A stretch of DNA of 49,414 nt from an uncultured Mycoplasmatota bacterium (lineage in GTDB: Bacteria; Bacillota_I; Bacilli_A; RF39; UBA660): NCBI GenBank assembly GCA_946498975.1, contig CAMMQC010000008.1:1-49414 (forward strand), written 5' to 3'. The position numbers and the translations under genes are program-made. The notes beneath the pieces are model-generated. The model saw only the letters and a list, made by a program, of their open reading frames with translations, was not told the origin of the DNA and ran no database searches. Below, one piece after another: positions 32,710 through 40,850 of the stretch. Positions within the stretch are counted from its first letter, which is position 1; the number at the start of each line of letters is the position of its first letter.

Positions 32710-34269
32710 CTATTTTGTTAAACCATTTTCTTCTATGTTAGTATTAGTAATTGTTACTTCTGTACTATATTGCCCTGTATTAGCATCATAAGTTATCGAA
32801 GCATCTCCACCATTAGCCATAACCTCAATAGCTTGATCTACTGCACTTTCTAAATCAGTATTACTATTTTCTATTGTATTTTGAGGTAAAGAAACTGTAT
32901 CTTCAGTATATGGTGTTTCTTCTTGATAAACAGGAACAATATCTGAATCATCGATTATATCTGTATCAGTGACATCTGTTAATTCATCATTAGTAATTTC
33001 TTCTTCATCACTAACATAATCACCATCAGCAGCGGTATCATTTGGATCTGGTAATTCTCCATAAATTATTTCATAATCTGAAGAACCATCATTTGTATAA
33101 TTAGGATCAAATGTATAATCATCATCAACAGAAGGATCATTTTCATAACCTTCATCAAAATCAATATCGCCTTCTGTTAATTCATCATCTTCATAGTTAT
33201 TATCTTCCTCATTATCATTAATATTACTATCTTCAGGTTCTTCAATTATTATTTCTTCACTATAATCATCATCAGTATTATTATCACCAGGAACATCTAC
33301 TTCTATTTCTTCACTATAATCTTCATCTTCAGAATTATTATTGTTATTGTTATTATCATTATCATTATTATCAACAGGCTCTTCACCTTCAATTACATTG
33401 TCGAAAGGATCTTCAGGTTGCTCATTTCCTTCTCCAGAGCCACCACCTTGATTATTAGAATCATCAAGACTAGCATCAGGATCTTGAAATTCATTCATAT
33501 CTTCATTAGTAGAACCTGGAGTTGAAGTAACATTAGAAGAAGTATTATTAGAAGAAGTATTATTAGAAGAAGTATTATTAGAAGATGATGAACCACTGTT
33601 TGTTGAAGAATAATTTGCATTTGAAGCGGTAGTCTCAGTAGCAGTTGTATCCGTAGTTTTAGTTTCTTCTTTTTCCTTAGTTTCTTTTTCTTCTTTAGCT
33701 TTATCTTCCTCTTCAGTTTTATCCTTATCATCAGTATCATCTACTGTTGCAATTCTACTATTATTAGCAGTTGGACCACTACAGCTATTTAATGAACAAG
33801 AAGCTATTCCCAAAGCTGTAAGAGTAGCAGCTGCACCAATTGCAACTTTCTTAACTTTCTTATTAAGCCATAAATTCTTAACTTTAGTTCCAAATTTAGA
33901 GTTAGAAATTTTCTCTTTAATCCTAGTAAAGATACCTTCTTCATCTTTATCATAATCATCTATAGCATTATCAAAATCATCATCATTTATTTTCTCATCT
34001 GGATTAGCTCTTTTTATTCTCTCAAGAACCTCATCATAATCTTTACAGTTCAAATTAAACCTATCCGGATCATTCACAATATTTTCATAATTGTCTTTAG
34101 TATAATCACTACTATTACAAAACTTTGCAGCCATACTAGCCGCTTCATCCCAGTCTTTAGTAAAATTATAATCTAACTTACCAGATGGCAACTTTGTAAC
34201 ATAAATATATAAATCACTACCATCATCATCTTTACACCTATAAAATCCAATTATTTTACTACTCATCAT
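32710..34269 (-). CDS. Acidic low-complexity protein with one internal membrane helix
   Basis: A 519-aa protein in three parts. Residues 1-140 form a soluble domain (IIGFYRCKDDDGSDLYIYV and CKDYDEVLERIKRANPDEK) that would stay in the cytoplasm. Residues about 141-165 are a helix (VKKVAIGAAATLTALGIASCS). The remaining 350 residues are a Ser/Thr/Asn- then Asp/Glu-rich extracellular stalk with almost no hydrophobic residues. Within it a 15-nt repeat encodes a run of Ser-Asn-Asn-Thr-Ser. Only the last 60 residues (LESAVDQAIEVMANGGDAS) look folded. GGGGGAATTAAT precedes the ATG pair. It lies 11 nt after the pilin-like gene at 34281. Function unknown; the shape is that of a surface spacer or tethering protein. 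Confidence 0.75.
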   Translation of the reverse strand: MMSSKIIGFYRCKDDDGSDLYIYVTKLPSGKLDYNFTKDWDEAASMAAKFCNSSDYTKDNYENIVNDPDRFNLNCKDYDEVLERIKRANPDEKINDDDFDNAIDDYDKDEEGIFTRIKEKISNSKFGTKVKNLWLNKKVKKVAIGAAATLTALGIASCSLNSCSGPTANNSRIATVDDTDDKDKTEEEDKAKEEKETKEKEETKTTDTTATETTASNANYSSTNSGSSSSNNTSSNNTSSNNTSSNVTSTPGSTNEDMNEFQDPDASLDDSNNQGGGSGEGNEQPEDPFDNVIEGEEPVDNNDNDNNNNNNNSEDEDYSEEIEVDVPGDNNTDDDYSEEIIIEEPEDSNINDNEEDNNYEDDELTEGDIDFDEGYENDPSVDDDYTFDPNYTNDGSSDYEIIYGELPDPNDTAADGDYVSDEEEITNDELTDVTDTDIIDDSDIVPVYQEETPYTEDTVSLPQNTIENSNTDLESAVDQAIEVMANGGDASITYDANTGQYSTEVTITNTNIEENGLTK

Positions 34270-34280
34270 ATTAATTCCCC

Positions 34281-35255
34281 CTATCTTATATTACCTGTAT
34301 AGGTATATCCTTGATTTAATAAATTAGTATCATTATAAGTACTCCATTTAGTATCAGTACCACCACTACTTAATAAAGTCCTAGTTCTCGTACTATAATA
34401 ATGTACAGTAGCATAAACTGGTCTACCATTAGAAGTACCTACTTTTTCTTTCCTTGAATATAGTTGAATTTCTTTCAAACAATTAACATCTGTATCACTA
34501 CATTTAATAGCACTATATCTATTACTATTACGAGCCCAACTACTCCAACTACTCCAAGCTGAAAATATTGGGTTAGTAACTTTCCTATATTCATACATTG
34601 TTGTCTTTTGATTTCCATTTGATGGTGCTGGTGGACTATTATTTGCACTACCAGTATTACTGTTGCTACTATTATTATAACCACTATTCTTTATATTAGA
34701 ACTATTATTATTAGTATCTTCTGTAATATCTACTTCTTTAGTAACTTCAGTCTCTTCTTCTTTCTTCTCATCTTTTTCTTTACTACTATCCCTCTTACAG
34801 ATAGTCTTATCACAGTAGCTGTATTCTCCTACTTTTTGTAAAGAATAGTCTTCTTTATCTTCACACTTCAAATTAACTCTTAAAGTATAATCATTATCAT
34901 TCTTAGTAAGTCTAATAAAACTTTCATTAACATCACATGATTTACCATTAGAATCAGTAAATGCTTCTAGAAGATTAGAATTAACCATTTCTCTTAATGT
35001 TAGTTCTATATTATCTCCTACTTCTTTAGGTAATCTATCTTTTGTAAAATATTCAAAGGCTGCATTTTCCATAGACTCTAAGTTTGCACTAAATACTTTA
35101 TCATAGTCTGAACTAGCTGTTTTATTATTACTAGTAGGACTAGTTACTTTAGTAATAATAAATATAATCAAAACTATAAAAATTATAACTACAATAGCTT
35201 TTAGTAAAATATCACGTAGTGGAAAACGACCTCTAGCATTTTCTTCTGTATACAT
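34281..35255 (-). CDS. Pilin-like membrane protein without prepilin leader, with TSP1-like tail
   Basis: A 324-aa protein starting at the ATG at 35255, preceded by AGGGGGCATGGAACT; the longer frame to 35318 is unlikely. After a basic N-terminus comes a strongly hydrophobic helix (AIVVIIFIVLIIFIITKV). The domain that follows (FEYFTKDRLPKEVGDN, LREMVNSNLLEAF, DSNGKSCDVNESF) matches the globular segment of the pseudopilin at 17106-18653 (YFADYRSELPKEIGE and DKDGNDCDF), but no G/A-FTxIE cleavage site is present. An acidic Lys/Glu and then Asn/Ser-rich linker leads to a C-terminal domain with a WSSWSSW motif and cysteines, resembling thrombospondin type 1 repeats. Co-transcribed with the gene at 32710. 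Confidence 0.75.
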   Translation of the reverse strand: MYTEENARGRFPLRDILLKAIVVIIFIVLIIFIITKVTSPTSNNKTASSDYDKVFSANLESMENAAFEYFTKDRLPKEVGDNIELTLREMVNSNLLEAFTDSNGKSCDVNESFIRLTKNDNDYTLRVNLKCEDKEDYSLQKVGEYSYCDKTICKRDSSKEKDEKKEEETEVTKEVDITEDTNNNSSNIKNSGYNNSSNSNTGSANNSPPAPSNGNQKTTMYEYRKVTNPIFSAWSSWSSWARNSNRYSAIKCSDTDVNCLKEIQLYSRKEKVGTSNGRPVYATVHYYSTRTRTLLSSGGTDTKWSTYNDTNLLNQGYTYTGNIR

Positions 35256-35304
35256 AGTTCCATGCCCCCTTTTCCTTAAGTTTGGGCATATTATACCACA
35301 AAAC

Positions 35305-35562
35305 TTAAGGATTGTCAAATTTTAATCGTACAAGTGTACAGCCAGGATTCATAAAATCTATTTTATATTCTAACACACGTTTATCATTTTTTAAATAGTT
35401 AAAAACTGCTTTAGATAATATTCCTTTTCCAATACCATGAATGATAACAGCATACTCATGTTTTAATTTGTAACAATCTTCTATAAATTCTCTCACTTTA
35501 AAAATAGCATATTCCCTATCCATACCATGTAAATCTATTTTAGGATAACTAGATAATATCAA
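35305..35562 (-). CDS. Small Smr domain protein
   Basis: An 85-aa stand-alone Smr domain. The defining motifs are present: IDLHGMDREYAIFKVREFI near the N-terminus and IIHGIGKGILSKAV in the middle, then YKIDFMNPGCTLVRL. Smr domains bind or cleave nucleic acids; in MutS2 the domain acts in ribosome rescue and recombination. The frame opens with TTG at 35562 and overlaps the pfkB stop by 14 nt, so it depends on coupling to pfkB and, through it, on the intron-interrupted leader. Confidence 0.88.
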   Translation of the reverse strand: MILSSYPKIDLHGMDREYAIFKVREFIEDCYKLKHEYAVIIHGIGKGILSKAVFNYLKNDKRVLEYKIDFMNPGCTLVRLKFDNP

Positions 35563-36451
35563 CTAAATTCTTTCTTTCTAAAACAGCAGAAAGTTTTGGC
35601 ATGGAATACCTTCCTCCTACTTTTAAAGTTGATAAAGCTCCTGTTAAATTAGCAAGACGACAAGTATCTTCAAGAGAATAATTATGTGTTATAAAATAAG
35701 TAAAAGCTCCATGAAAAATATCCCCAGCACCAGTAGTATCAACTGCTTTTACTTTAACACTAGGTATTAATTTATATTCTTCCCCTATTTTAGTAAAGCA
35801 TCCCTTATCTTCCAAAGTAATAACAACTGTATTGTTAAAATCGTTAGTTAATTTCTTGTGAATTTCTATTAAATTTTCTATACTACCATCATAATTCATT
35901 TTAGTATAATCAAGAGCAAAATTTTTAGAACATACTAAATAATCTACTAAAGAACATAAAGCAACTGTAGACGGTTTATAACTACCAGCATCTATTATTT
36001 TAATAGCAGTATCATTGTTTTGTAATATTCTCCTACTCATCTCTTCCTCTTCACCGTCAACTAAAATCACATCATACTTATTATCATTAGGCACACTGCA
36101 TTTAGGAACATTATCATCTTTACTAGTTAGTATTGTTCTACTAGCATTAGTAGCATTCGCTAAAATAATACTAAGATCAGTATTAAAGTTATCAACTAAT
36201 TCTAAGTAAGTAGTATCAACATCTACACTGTTAAACTCTGCTTTTATTAATTTACCATAATAGTCATTACCTGCTACACCTTGAAATGCTACATCACATC
36301 CCCACAAAGCTAACAAGTATCCTGCATTACTAGCAGGACCTCCTCCACAATCTATGTGTTTACCTACTCTTTGTTTAGTATTTTCTTTAGGATATTTATC
36401 AACTCTAAAAGTAACATCATAAGATGCATGACCTATCGCTAAATATTTCAT
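35549..36451 (-). CDS. PfkB family carbohydrate/nucleoside kinase
   Basis: A 300-aa ribokinase-fold enzyme. The N-terminal signature GGGPASNAGYLLALWG binds the sugar or nucleoside, and the C-terminal signature DTTGAGDIFHGAF holds the catalytic Asp and anion hole. The substrate cannot be told; ribokinase, fructokinase and nucleoside kinases share these motifs. No ribosome binding site is adjacent to the ATG in the DNA. Instead, a Shine-Dalgarno AGAGGTGAT sits at 39072-39080, immediately upstream of a group II intron (36456-39071) in the same orientation. Splicing would bring it within about 6-9 bases of this ATG. Expression is therefore predicted to need splicing. Confidence 0.93.
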   Translation of the reverse strand: MKYLAIGHASYDVTFRVDKYPKENTKQRVGKHIDCGGGPASNAGYLLALWGCDVAFQGVAGNDYYGKLIKAEFNSVDVDTTYLELVDNFNTDLSIILANATNASRTILTSKDDNVPKCSVPNDNKYDVILVDGEEEEMSRRILQNNDTAIKIIDAGSYKPSTVALCSLVDYLVCSKNFALDYTKMNYDGSIENLIEIHKKLTNDFNNTVVITLEDKGCFTKIGEEYKLIPSVKVKAVDTTGAGDIFHGAFTYFITHNYSLEDTCRLANLTGALSTLKVGGRYSMPKLSAVLERKNLVDII

Positions 36452-36507
36452 TCTTATAATTATAGGTAAAGCTTTGGCTCTGTATCCTCCGCCTTTTCCC
36501 CAACCCT

Positions 36508-36541
36508 ACACCGTACGTGATTATTTCTAATCATACGGCGT
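36508..36541 (-). ncRNA. Group II intron domain V
   Basis: The 34-nt hairpin core reads, on the minus strand, GCCGTATGATTAG-AAA-TAATCACGTACGG, with the conserved bulge-bearing stem. The catalytic triad region reads CGC where many introns have AGC. It lies about 50 bases before the 3' splice site, as usual. Confidence 0.85.
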
Positions 36542-36595
36542 GCCATCAAAGTTAGTCTTTTACTTTTACTCTGTTTATATTATAGAGTTCCAAAA

Positions 36596-36931
36596 CTAAA
36601 TTGTTAGCAAGTTGTTCTCCTTTCTTATAATATTTATTTCCTCTAGTTGTTTAGAAGTCAACCCCTTTTTGAGTCTTATCATCTCTATCAAGTCATCAAC
36701 TTCTTTCTTTTCTATTAGTTCTTTTACTTTCTTTTCTACTAGAATTATATTATCATATTTATTGTTAAAAGGAGTATTTTTCCTTTTAACTATTTTTAAA
36801 TTTGATATATCTAGTATCATTTTATTAGTAAAAGCATATTTACCTAATTGTCCACAGAACTTTGATATTACATTATCATTAAATTCTACTGTTTCATTTG
36901 GGTAAGGATTTTTGAGTATTATCTCTATCAT
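36596..36931 (-). CDS. Second intron-encoded protein, unknown
   Basis: A 111-aa frame inside domain IV, downstream of the RT gene and overlapping its stop by the ATGA arrangement, so translationally coupled. The N-terminus (MIEIILKNPYPNETVEFNDN) is beta-like and the C-terminal half is Lys/Glu-rich and helical (EKKVKELIEKKEVDDLIEMI). It has no HNH or other nuclease motif. Most group II introns encode only the RT; some carry an extra gene of unknown role. I cannot assign a family. Confidence 0.65.
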   Translation of the reverse strand: MIEIILKNPYPNETVEFNDNVISKFCGQLGKYAFTNKMILDISNLKIVKRKNTPFNNKYDNIILVEKKVKELIEKKEVDDLIEMIRLKKGLTSKQLEEINIIRKENNLLTI

Positions 36932-38349
36932 ATAAAGGTTTTAATCTTTAGTTCTTTATAGAACTTATCTCTTGATTTACTATCATAGTAATCAATTTTA
37001 TCTCCTTTATATTTTGGCTCTTGATATTTTACTTTTTCTATCAAGGCTAGAGGTTTACCTCTTATATATGGTATCTTTTTACCATATGTTTTTACTACAA
37101 AGTTATCTTCATTGATATCTTCGTCGAAAGTAAGAACTCCTAAGAAATTCTTATTTATGTATGCATTTATTATAATCCCAAGTTTATGCAAGTTAGGTAA
37201 TATATTAGTAGCTTTACAGTAATATCCATGTATTCCTATCACCATACTATTATATTTATCTATTTCTTCTTTGCATTTTTTCTTATTCCATTTACTTTTC
37301 TTAATTTCTCGTACCTGCTTTTTAAGTTTATCAGTTGTATTTTTAATGGCTTTGTCAGTCATATTACTAACTACTTTTAACTTACCCTTATGTTTCTTTA
37401 GTTTAAATCTAAAGCCTAAAAAGTAAGAGTTTGTTTTCTTTAGATTTACTATTTTGGTTTTCTCTTCACTCACTTCAAGTTTTAGCCTTTTCTTTAGCCA
37501 TATTGTTGTTTTATCTAACATATCACTTGCAACCTGATATGTAGGACACAATATTTTAAAGTCATCGGCATATCTTACAAATCGAATACCTTTATTCTTT
37601 TTACTATCTAACCACCAATCTAGTTCATTTAATACTACATTTGCAAGTAGCGGTGATAGTATTCCTCCTTGTGGAGTCCCCTTATTAGGTATTCCTACAC
37701 CTTTGACTTCTGCTTTTAGCATCTTTGAAATGATTGACAGTAGATTCTTATCTCGTATTCCTAGTTGCCATAACTGTTTTAAGAGTTTACCATGGTTTAT
37801 ATTATCAAAGAATCCTTTGATATCTATATCTACCACATAGTAAAGCTTTTCTTTTACAACATAGTTAGTCATTTGACTTATTGCCCTAGAACAACTTCTT
37901 CCTTCTATAAAGCCATTACTATTATTATGAAATTTAGGAATTAGTATTGGGTTTAGTACTTGATATATCGCTTGTAGGGCAATCTTTTCTATCGGCTCTT
38001 TTATTCCTAGATATCTAATTTTTCCATTAGATTTAGGAATACCAACTCTTTTAATCGTTGATGGTGTATAATTATCTAGTTGTTCTTTTATCTTCTTCAA
38101 GTACTTATAGAGTTTCATATTACTTATAAAATCCATATTATTACCACTTAGTCCTCTAGCTTTACTTCCACCATTATTTTTGATGTTTCTATAGGCTAGC
38201 CTAATGTTAGTATCTTCATTTATGTATTTCATTAAATCATGGAATACATAATTATTTTTACTTCTTTTATTAAGTACATCAAACTCTTCTTGCATACAAT
38301 AATATTCGTTATTTCTTAGTTGCACGATTTTAGTTTTCTCTTCTCCCAT
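36928..38349 (-). CDS. ltrA: Group II intron reverse transcriptase/maturase
   Basis: A 473-aa intron-encoded protein that helps splicing and copies the intron into new sites. RT motifs in order: IKNNGGSKARGLSG (RT0/1), RVGIPKSNGKIRYLGI, FIEGRSCSRAISQM, VVDIDIKGFFDNINH (first catalytic Asp), GTPQGGILSPLLANVVLNEL, FVRYADDFKIL (YADD), and FLGFRFKLKK, followed by the X/maturase domain. All catalytic residues are present. There is no C-terminal HNH endonuclease, so mobility would use nicked or single-stranded targets. The PQGGILSP motif distinguishes it from DGR reverse transcriptases. A weak AGGAAAC lies some 15 bases before the ATG. Confidence 0.96.
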   Translation of the reverse strand: MGEEKTKIVQLRNNEYYCMQEEFDVLNKRSKNNYVFHDLMKYINEDTNIRLAYRNIKNNGGSKARGLSGNNMDFISNMKLYKYLKKIKEQLDNYTPSTIKRVGIPKSNGKIRYLGIKEPIEKIALQAIYQVLNPILIPKFHNNSNGFIEGRSCSRAISQMTNYVVKEKLYYVVDIDIKGFFDNINHGKLLKQLWQLGIRDKNLLSIISKMLKAEVKGVGIPNKGTPQGGILSPLLANVVLNELDWWLDSKKNKGIRFVRYADDFKILCPTYQVASDMLDKTTIWLKKRLKLEVSEEKTKIVNLKKTNSYFLGFRFKLKKHKGKLKVVSNMTDKAIKNTTDKLKKQVREIKKSKWNKKKCKEEIDKYNSMVIGIHGYYCKATNILPNLHKLGIIINAYINKNFLGVLTFDEDINEDNFVVKTYGKKIPYIRGKPLALIEKVKYQEPKYKGDKIDYYDSKSRDKFYKELKIKTFI

Positions 38350-39071
38350 AGTCAGTCAGTACAGTTTCCTGCCTTATACTTCTCTTAGTCTATAATAGAA
38401 CCTATGATTATTATAAACTTTTCTAGTAGAAGATTAACTCTGACTAGTGCCTTTCCCTCCACATCTTATTATCGATGCTTCTACAGTACTTTGACACCGC
38501 TTTCACAAGGATTAAGTTAAGTTATAGTCATTACTTTTCCTTAACAATACCGTCATAGCCTAATAGGGCTCTTGTATTCCTTGCTTATCAAGTTCCGATA
38601 AAACTATCTATTCATATATACTTTTAGGACTTCTCTATAAGCCTGTAGACTTGATAGTACCTTTAATACTATATGGTATTTCATAGGTGATATTCTTACT
38701 TTACCACATCTACAACACCTTTGGTGTTCATGTCATTTCTAACATGTTATCTCTAGACCTGTACACTCGAGAATTCGTCGACTAAGACTATCGCTAGTTC
38801 TTAATATTCTATCCATGAGTATTTTATAGACCACCGACCTATCATATGCAGATTATACCTCTATAACCATTTCCTTGATTTATCATTAAGGCATACTTCA
38901 GTCGTCTTTAGCGAGTTCCCATACATATTAATATCTATTACTATCATTATGCATGTCGCAGTTCTTATGGAAAGCATTTCATGGCGTTACCCATTCATTC
39001 TACTTTTTGTTTTATCAGTTGCAAGTTGTAAAAAACTTACCTATCGCTTTTCACGATAGAACCTGCCACAC
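38350..39071 (-). ncRNA. Group II intron ribozyme domains I-III
   Basis: About 720 bases of non-coding, structured sequence between the GTGTG 5' end and the RT start. Many short complementary segments are visible, such as CTATCGTGAAAAGCGATAG at 39044-39062 and TTTACAACTTGCAACTG near the 5' end. It is moderately richer in GC than the host genes and has no long reading frame. It should hold the exon-binding sites; the expected intron-binding partner is the 5' exon AGAGGTGAT. Confidence 0.8.
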
Positions 39072-39080
39072 ATCACCTCT
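39072..39080 (-). promoter_or_regulatory. Detached Shine-Dalgarno of pfkB (5' exon)
   Basis: AGAGGTGAT on the minus strand directly abuts the intron 5' end. Joined to the 3' exon AAGAATG or TATAAGAATG it would give a normal ribosome binding site for pfkB. Confidence 0.75.
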
Positions 39081-39169
39081 ATTAGTATAACAACTTTTTT
39101 TAAAAAAATATATAAAAAGAAAAGACTATAGTGTAAATATTTGTTATAATTAATAAAGTGGTGATTAAA

Positions 39170-39781
39170 TTGAAAAAGAAAGAAAAAAAGAAATTAACAA
39201 AAAAACAAATAATTATTTTTATAATAGTTACAATCATTTTAAGTATTCTATGCTATTTTATCGCTACAGAAGTCACAAAATCCATTATAGATCATAAAAC
39301 AGTAGCAAAATGGAAAGAAGAAGATTCCTATTCAGATTTAATTGAAGTAGATACAATTGATAACATTTCATTACAAGATTTAATTGTTGATTTCAATGAG
39401 ATTAATGATGAAGATATTAATATAGACGATATAAATAATAATAAAATTGTAATAGATAATATAGAAATTACATTTAATTTAAAAGAAGATAATAATATTA
39501 ATATCATAAGTATTAATTTTAATAATAAGAATAGTAAATCAAAAGAAATTATAACTAATATGATAATAGCAAATAATAATGATATCGATAATGATACTAT
39601 AGATTTAATTTATAATAAAGTATTTGAAACACTAGATAACACAAGTAACAATGATAGTAAAACTTCAGAATTTTTTCAATATCAAGGACTAGAATTTAGC
39701 TTAAAAGAATATAATAATAATGATTATAAATATAGCTTTAGAATAGGAAGAATTACAGAAGAAAATAAAAGTGATGAATAA
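39170..39781 (+). CDS. Hypothetical membrane-anchored protein, Asn/Asp/Ile-rich
   Basis: I do not recognise this protein. The likely start is the TTG at 39170, with GTGGTG positioned as ribosome binding site; a GTG at 39158 is the alternative. The 203-aa product has a very basic N-terminus (KKKEKKKLTKKQ), one membrane helix (IIIFIIVTIILSILCYFIA) and an extracellular part of about 160 residues rich in Asn, Asp and Ile, which fits the AT-rich codon pool. An extended -10 TTGTTATAAT lies 20 bases upstream. It is transcribed away from the pfkB promoter region. Confidence 0.65.
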   Translation: MKKKEKKKLTKKQIIIFIIVTIILSILCYFIATEVTKSIIDHKTVAKWKEEDSYSDLIEVDTIDNISLQDLIVDFNEINDEDINIDDINNNKIVIDNIEITFNLKEDNNINIISINFNNKNSKSKEIITNMIIANNNDIDNDTIDLIYNKVFETLDNTSNNDSKTSEFFQYQGLEFSLKEYNNNDYKYSFRIGRITEENKSDE

Positions 39782-39958
39782 ATAATAAAATTCAACACTT
39801 TTTTATTATCAATAACATTATTCAGCGTGTATTACATATTATCAAGTTAAATATCCAAGTAAAGTATACATTTCTCACTTTACATCAATGTAATTATATC
39901 TTTTTCTTTAATCCTATATATTGTATTCTTTTTTATAAATTTTCTCATTTCTTTAAAG

Positions 39959-40004
39959 AAAATTAAAAATTGACTCTACTTTATAGAGCCAATTTTTTAA
40001 TTTT
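39959..40004 (-). terminator. efp terminator
   Basis: AATTAAAAATTGACTCTA pairs with TAGAGCCAATTTTTTAATT, with T-rich ends. It lies 10 bases after the efp stop on the minus strand, and the A/T-rich arms could act in both directions. Confidence 0.8.
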
Positions 40005-40013
40005 CATACTTCT

Positions 40014-40571
40014 TTAAGCACGAGATACATATTTACCATCTTTAGTACTTACTAAGATATCTTCATCTTGTTTAATAAATAATGGTACTTGAATAGTCAT
40101 ACCTGTCTCTAACTCAGCATTTTTCATCGCACCGCTTGACGTATTACCTTTAACAGCATCTTCTGTCTTAGTTACTTTCATAACTACTTTATCAGGTAAT
40201 GATAATCCTAACATCTCACCCTCAAAGAAAGTAATTTCAACTTCTAAGTTTTCTTTTAAGTATTTAGCATCATCACCAATAACACTCTTATCAAGTTCTA
40301 TTTGTTCATAATCAGTCATACTCATGAAATAATAAGTATCTCCCATACTATATAAGAATTGCATTGTCTTCTTAGAGATATGAGCAGTTTCTACTTTAAC
40401 ACCTGCATTAAATGTTTTCTCTACAATAGAACCTGTTCTTAAGTTTTTCATCTTAGCTTTTACTATAGCAGCACCTTTACCTGGTTTAACATGTTGACTT
40501 TCAATTATAGTATAGATTCCTCCCTCAAATTGAATAGTCATACCTGGTTTAAAATCATTTGAATTAACCAT
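40014..40571 (-). CDS. efp: Elongation factor P
   Basis: A 185-aa three-domain translation factor that relieves ribosome stalling at polyproline. MVNSNDFKPGMTIQFEGGIY opens the KOW-like domain, and the loop VKPGKGAA carries Lys32 at the position modified in many bacteria. Two OB-folds follow, ending in GMTIQVPLFIKQDEDILVST, the family signature. AGGAGTAAGTAAA precedes the ATG. It follows rpmG by 55 bases. Confidence 0.97.
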   Translation of the reverse strand: MVNSNDFKPGMTIQFEGGIYTIIESQHVKPGKGAAIVKAKMKNLRTGSIVEKTFNAGVKVETAHISKKTMQFLYSMGDTYYFMSMTDYEQIELDKSVIGDDAKYLKENLEVEITFFEGEMLGLSLPDKVVMKVTKTEDAVKGNTSSGAMKNAELETGMTIQVPLFIKQDEDILVSTKDGKYVSRA

Positions 40572-40626
40572 TTTACTTACTCCTTTCTTATAGACTTAAA
40601 ACAGTCATTAAATGACTGTTATATTA

Positions 40627-40794
40627 CTATTTCTTCTCTTTATGAGTTGTGTGTTTACCACAGAATTTACAATATTTACTAATCTCCATTCTTCCTGGAG
40701 TATTATTTACATTTTTTTCTTCTCTATAATTCTCATTACCACAAACTGAGCATACAAAAGTCTTCTTTTGTCTATGTCCTAATTTCTTTGCCAT
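40627..40794 (-). CDS. rpmG: Ribosomal protein L33
   Basis: A 55-aa protein of the 50S subunit. It starts MAKKLGHRQKKTFVCSVCGN and ends KYCKFCGKHTTHKEKK. The two CxxC pairs make it the zinc-binding (C+) form of L33. GGAGGGAAAACGT precedes the ATG. The N-terminal basic extension (MAKKLGHRQKK) is longer than in typical L33, which begins near MRVNITL. It lies between tig and efp on the same strand, a likely translation-linked operon. Confidence 0.9.
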   Translation of the reverse strand: MAKKLGHRQKKTFVCSVCGNENYREEKNVNNTPGRMEISKYCKFCGKHTTHKEKK

Positions 40795-40850
40795 ACGTTT
40801 TCCCTCCTTTTTTCTCTAGTAATTTTATCAAAGATTTTAAAATCTAGCAA

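Larger units (their letters stand above)
36456..39071 (-). mobile_element. Group II intron (full length, with reverse transcriptase)
   Basis: The 5' end on the minus strand is GTGTGGCAGG at 39071, matching the GUGYG consensus. A first stem, CTATCG/CGATAG, follows at once. Domain V is visible near 36508-36541: GCCGTATGATTAGAAATAATCACGTACGG, of the usual GCCGUAUG/CGUACGG form. The 3' end is not unique by eye; ATTAT before AAGAATG (36456) and CCTATAAT (36459) both end in the required AY. The ribozyme domains occupy 38350-39071, and domain IV carries the RT gene plus a small second gene. It sits between the Shine-Dalgarno and the ATG of pfkB. No flanking target duplication is expected. Confidence 0.9.

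Noticed and set aside
33495-33740. Lys/Leu-rich frame inside the acidic protein gene
   Set aside because: It is the alternative frame of a low-complexity repeat and has no ribosome binding site.
34125-34269. Lipoprotein call for the acidic protein because of IASC in its internal helix
   Set aside because: The lipobox-like sequence lies about 160 residues from the start, after a cytoplasmic-type domain, so it cannot be an N-terminal lipoprotein signal.
36612-36905. Plus-strand frame opposite the second intron protein
   Set aside because: It lies antisense to the coupled minus-strand gene and has a composition typical of a shadow frame.
36928-38349. Reverse transcriptase considered as the DGR enzyme for the lectin gene
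   Set aside because: The motif is PQGGILSP, the group II form, and the ribozyme ends (GTGTG, domain V) surround it. DGR enzymes have a different motif here and lack the maturase domain.
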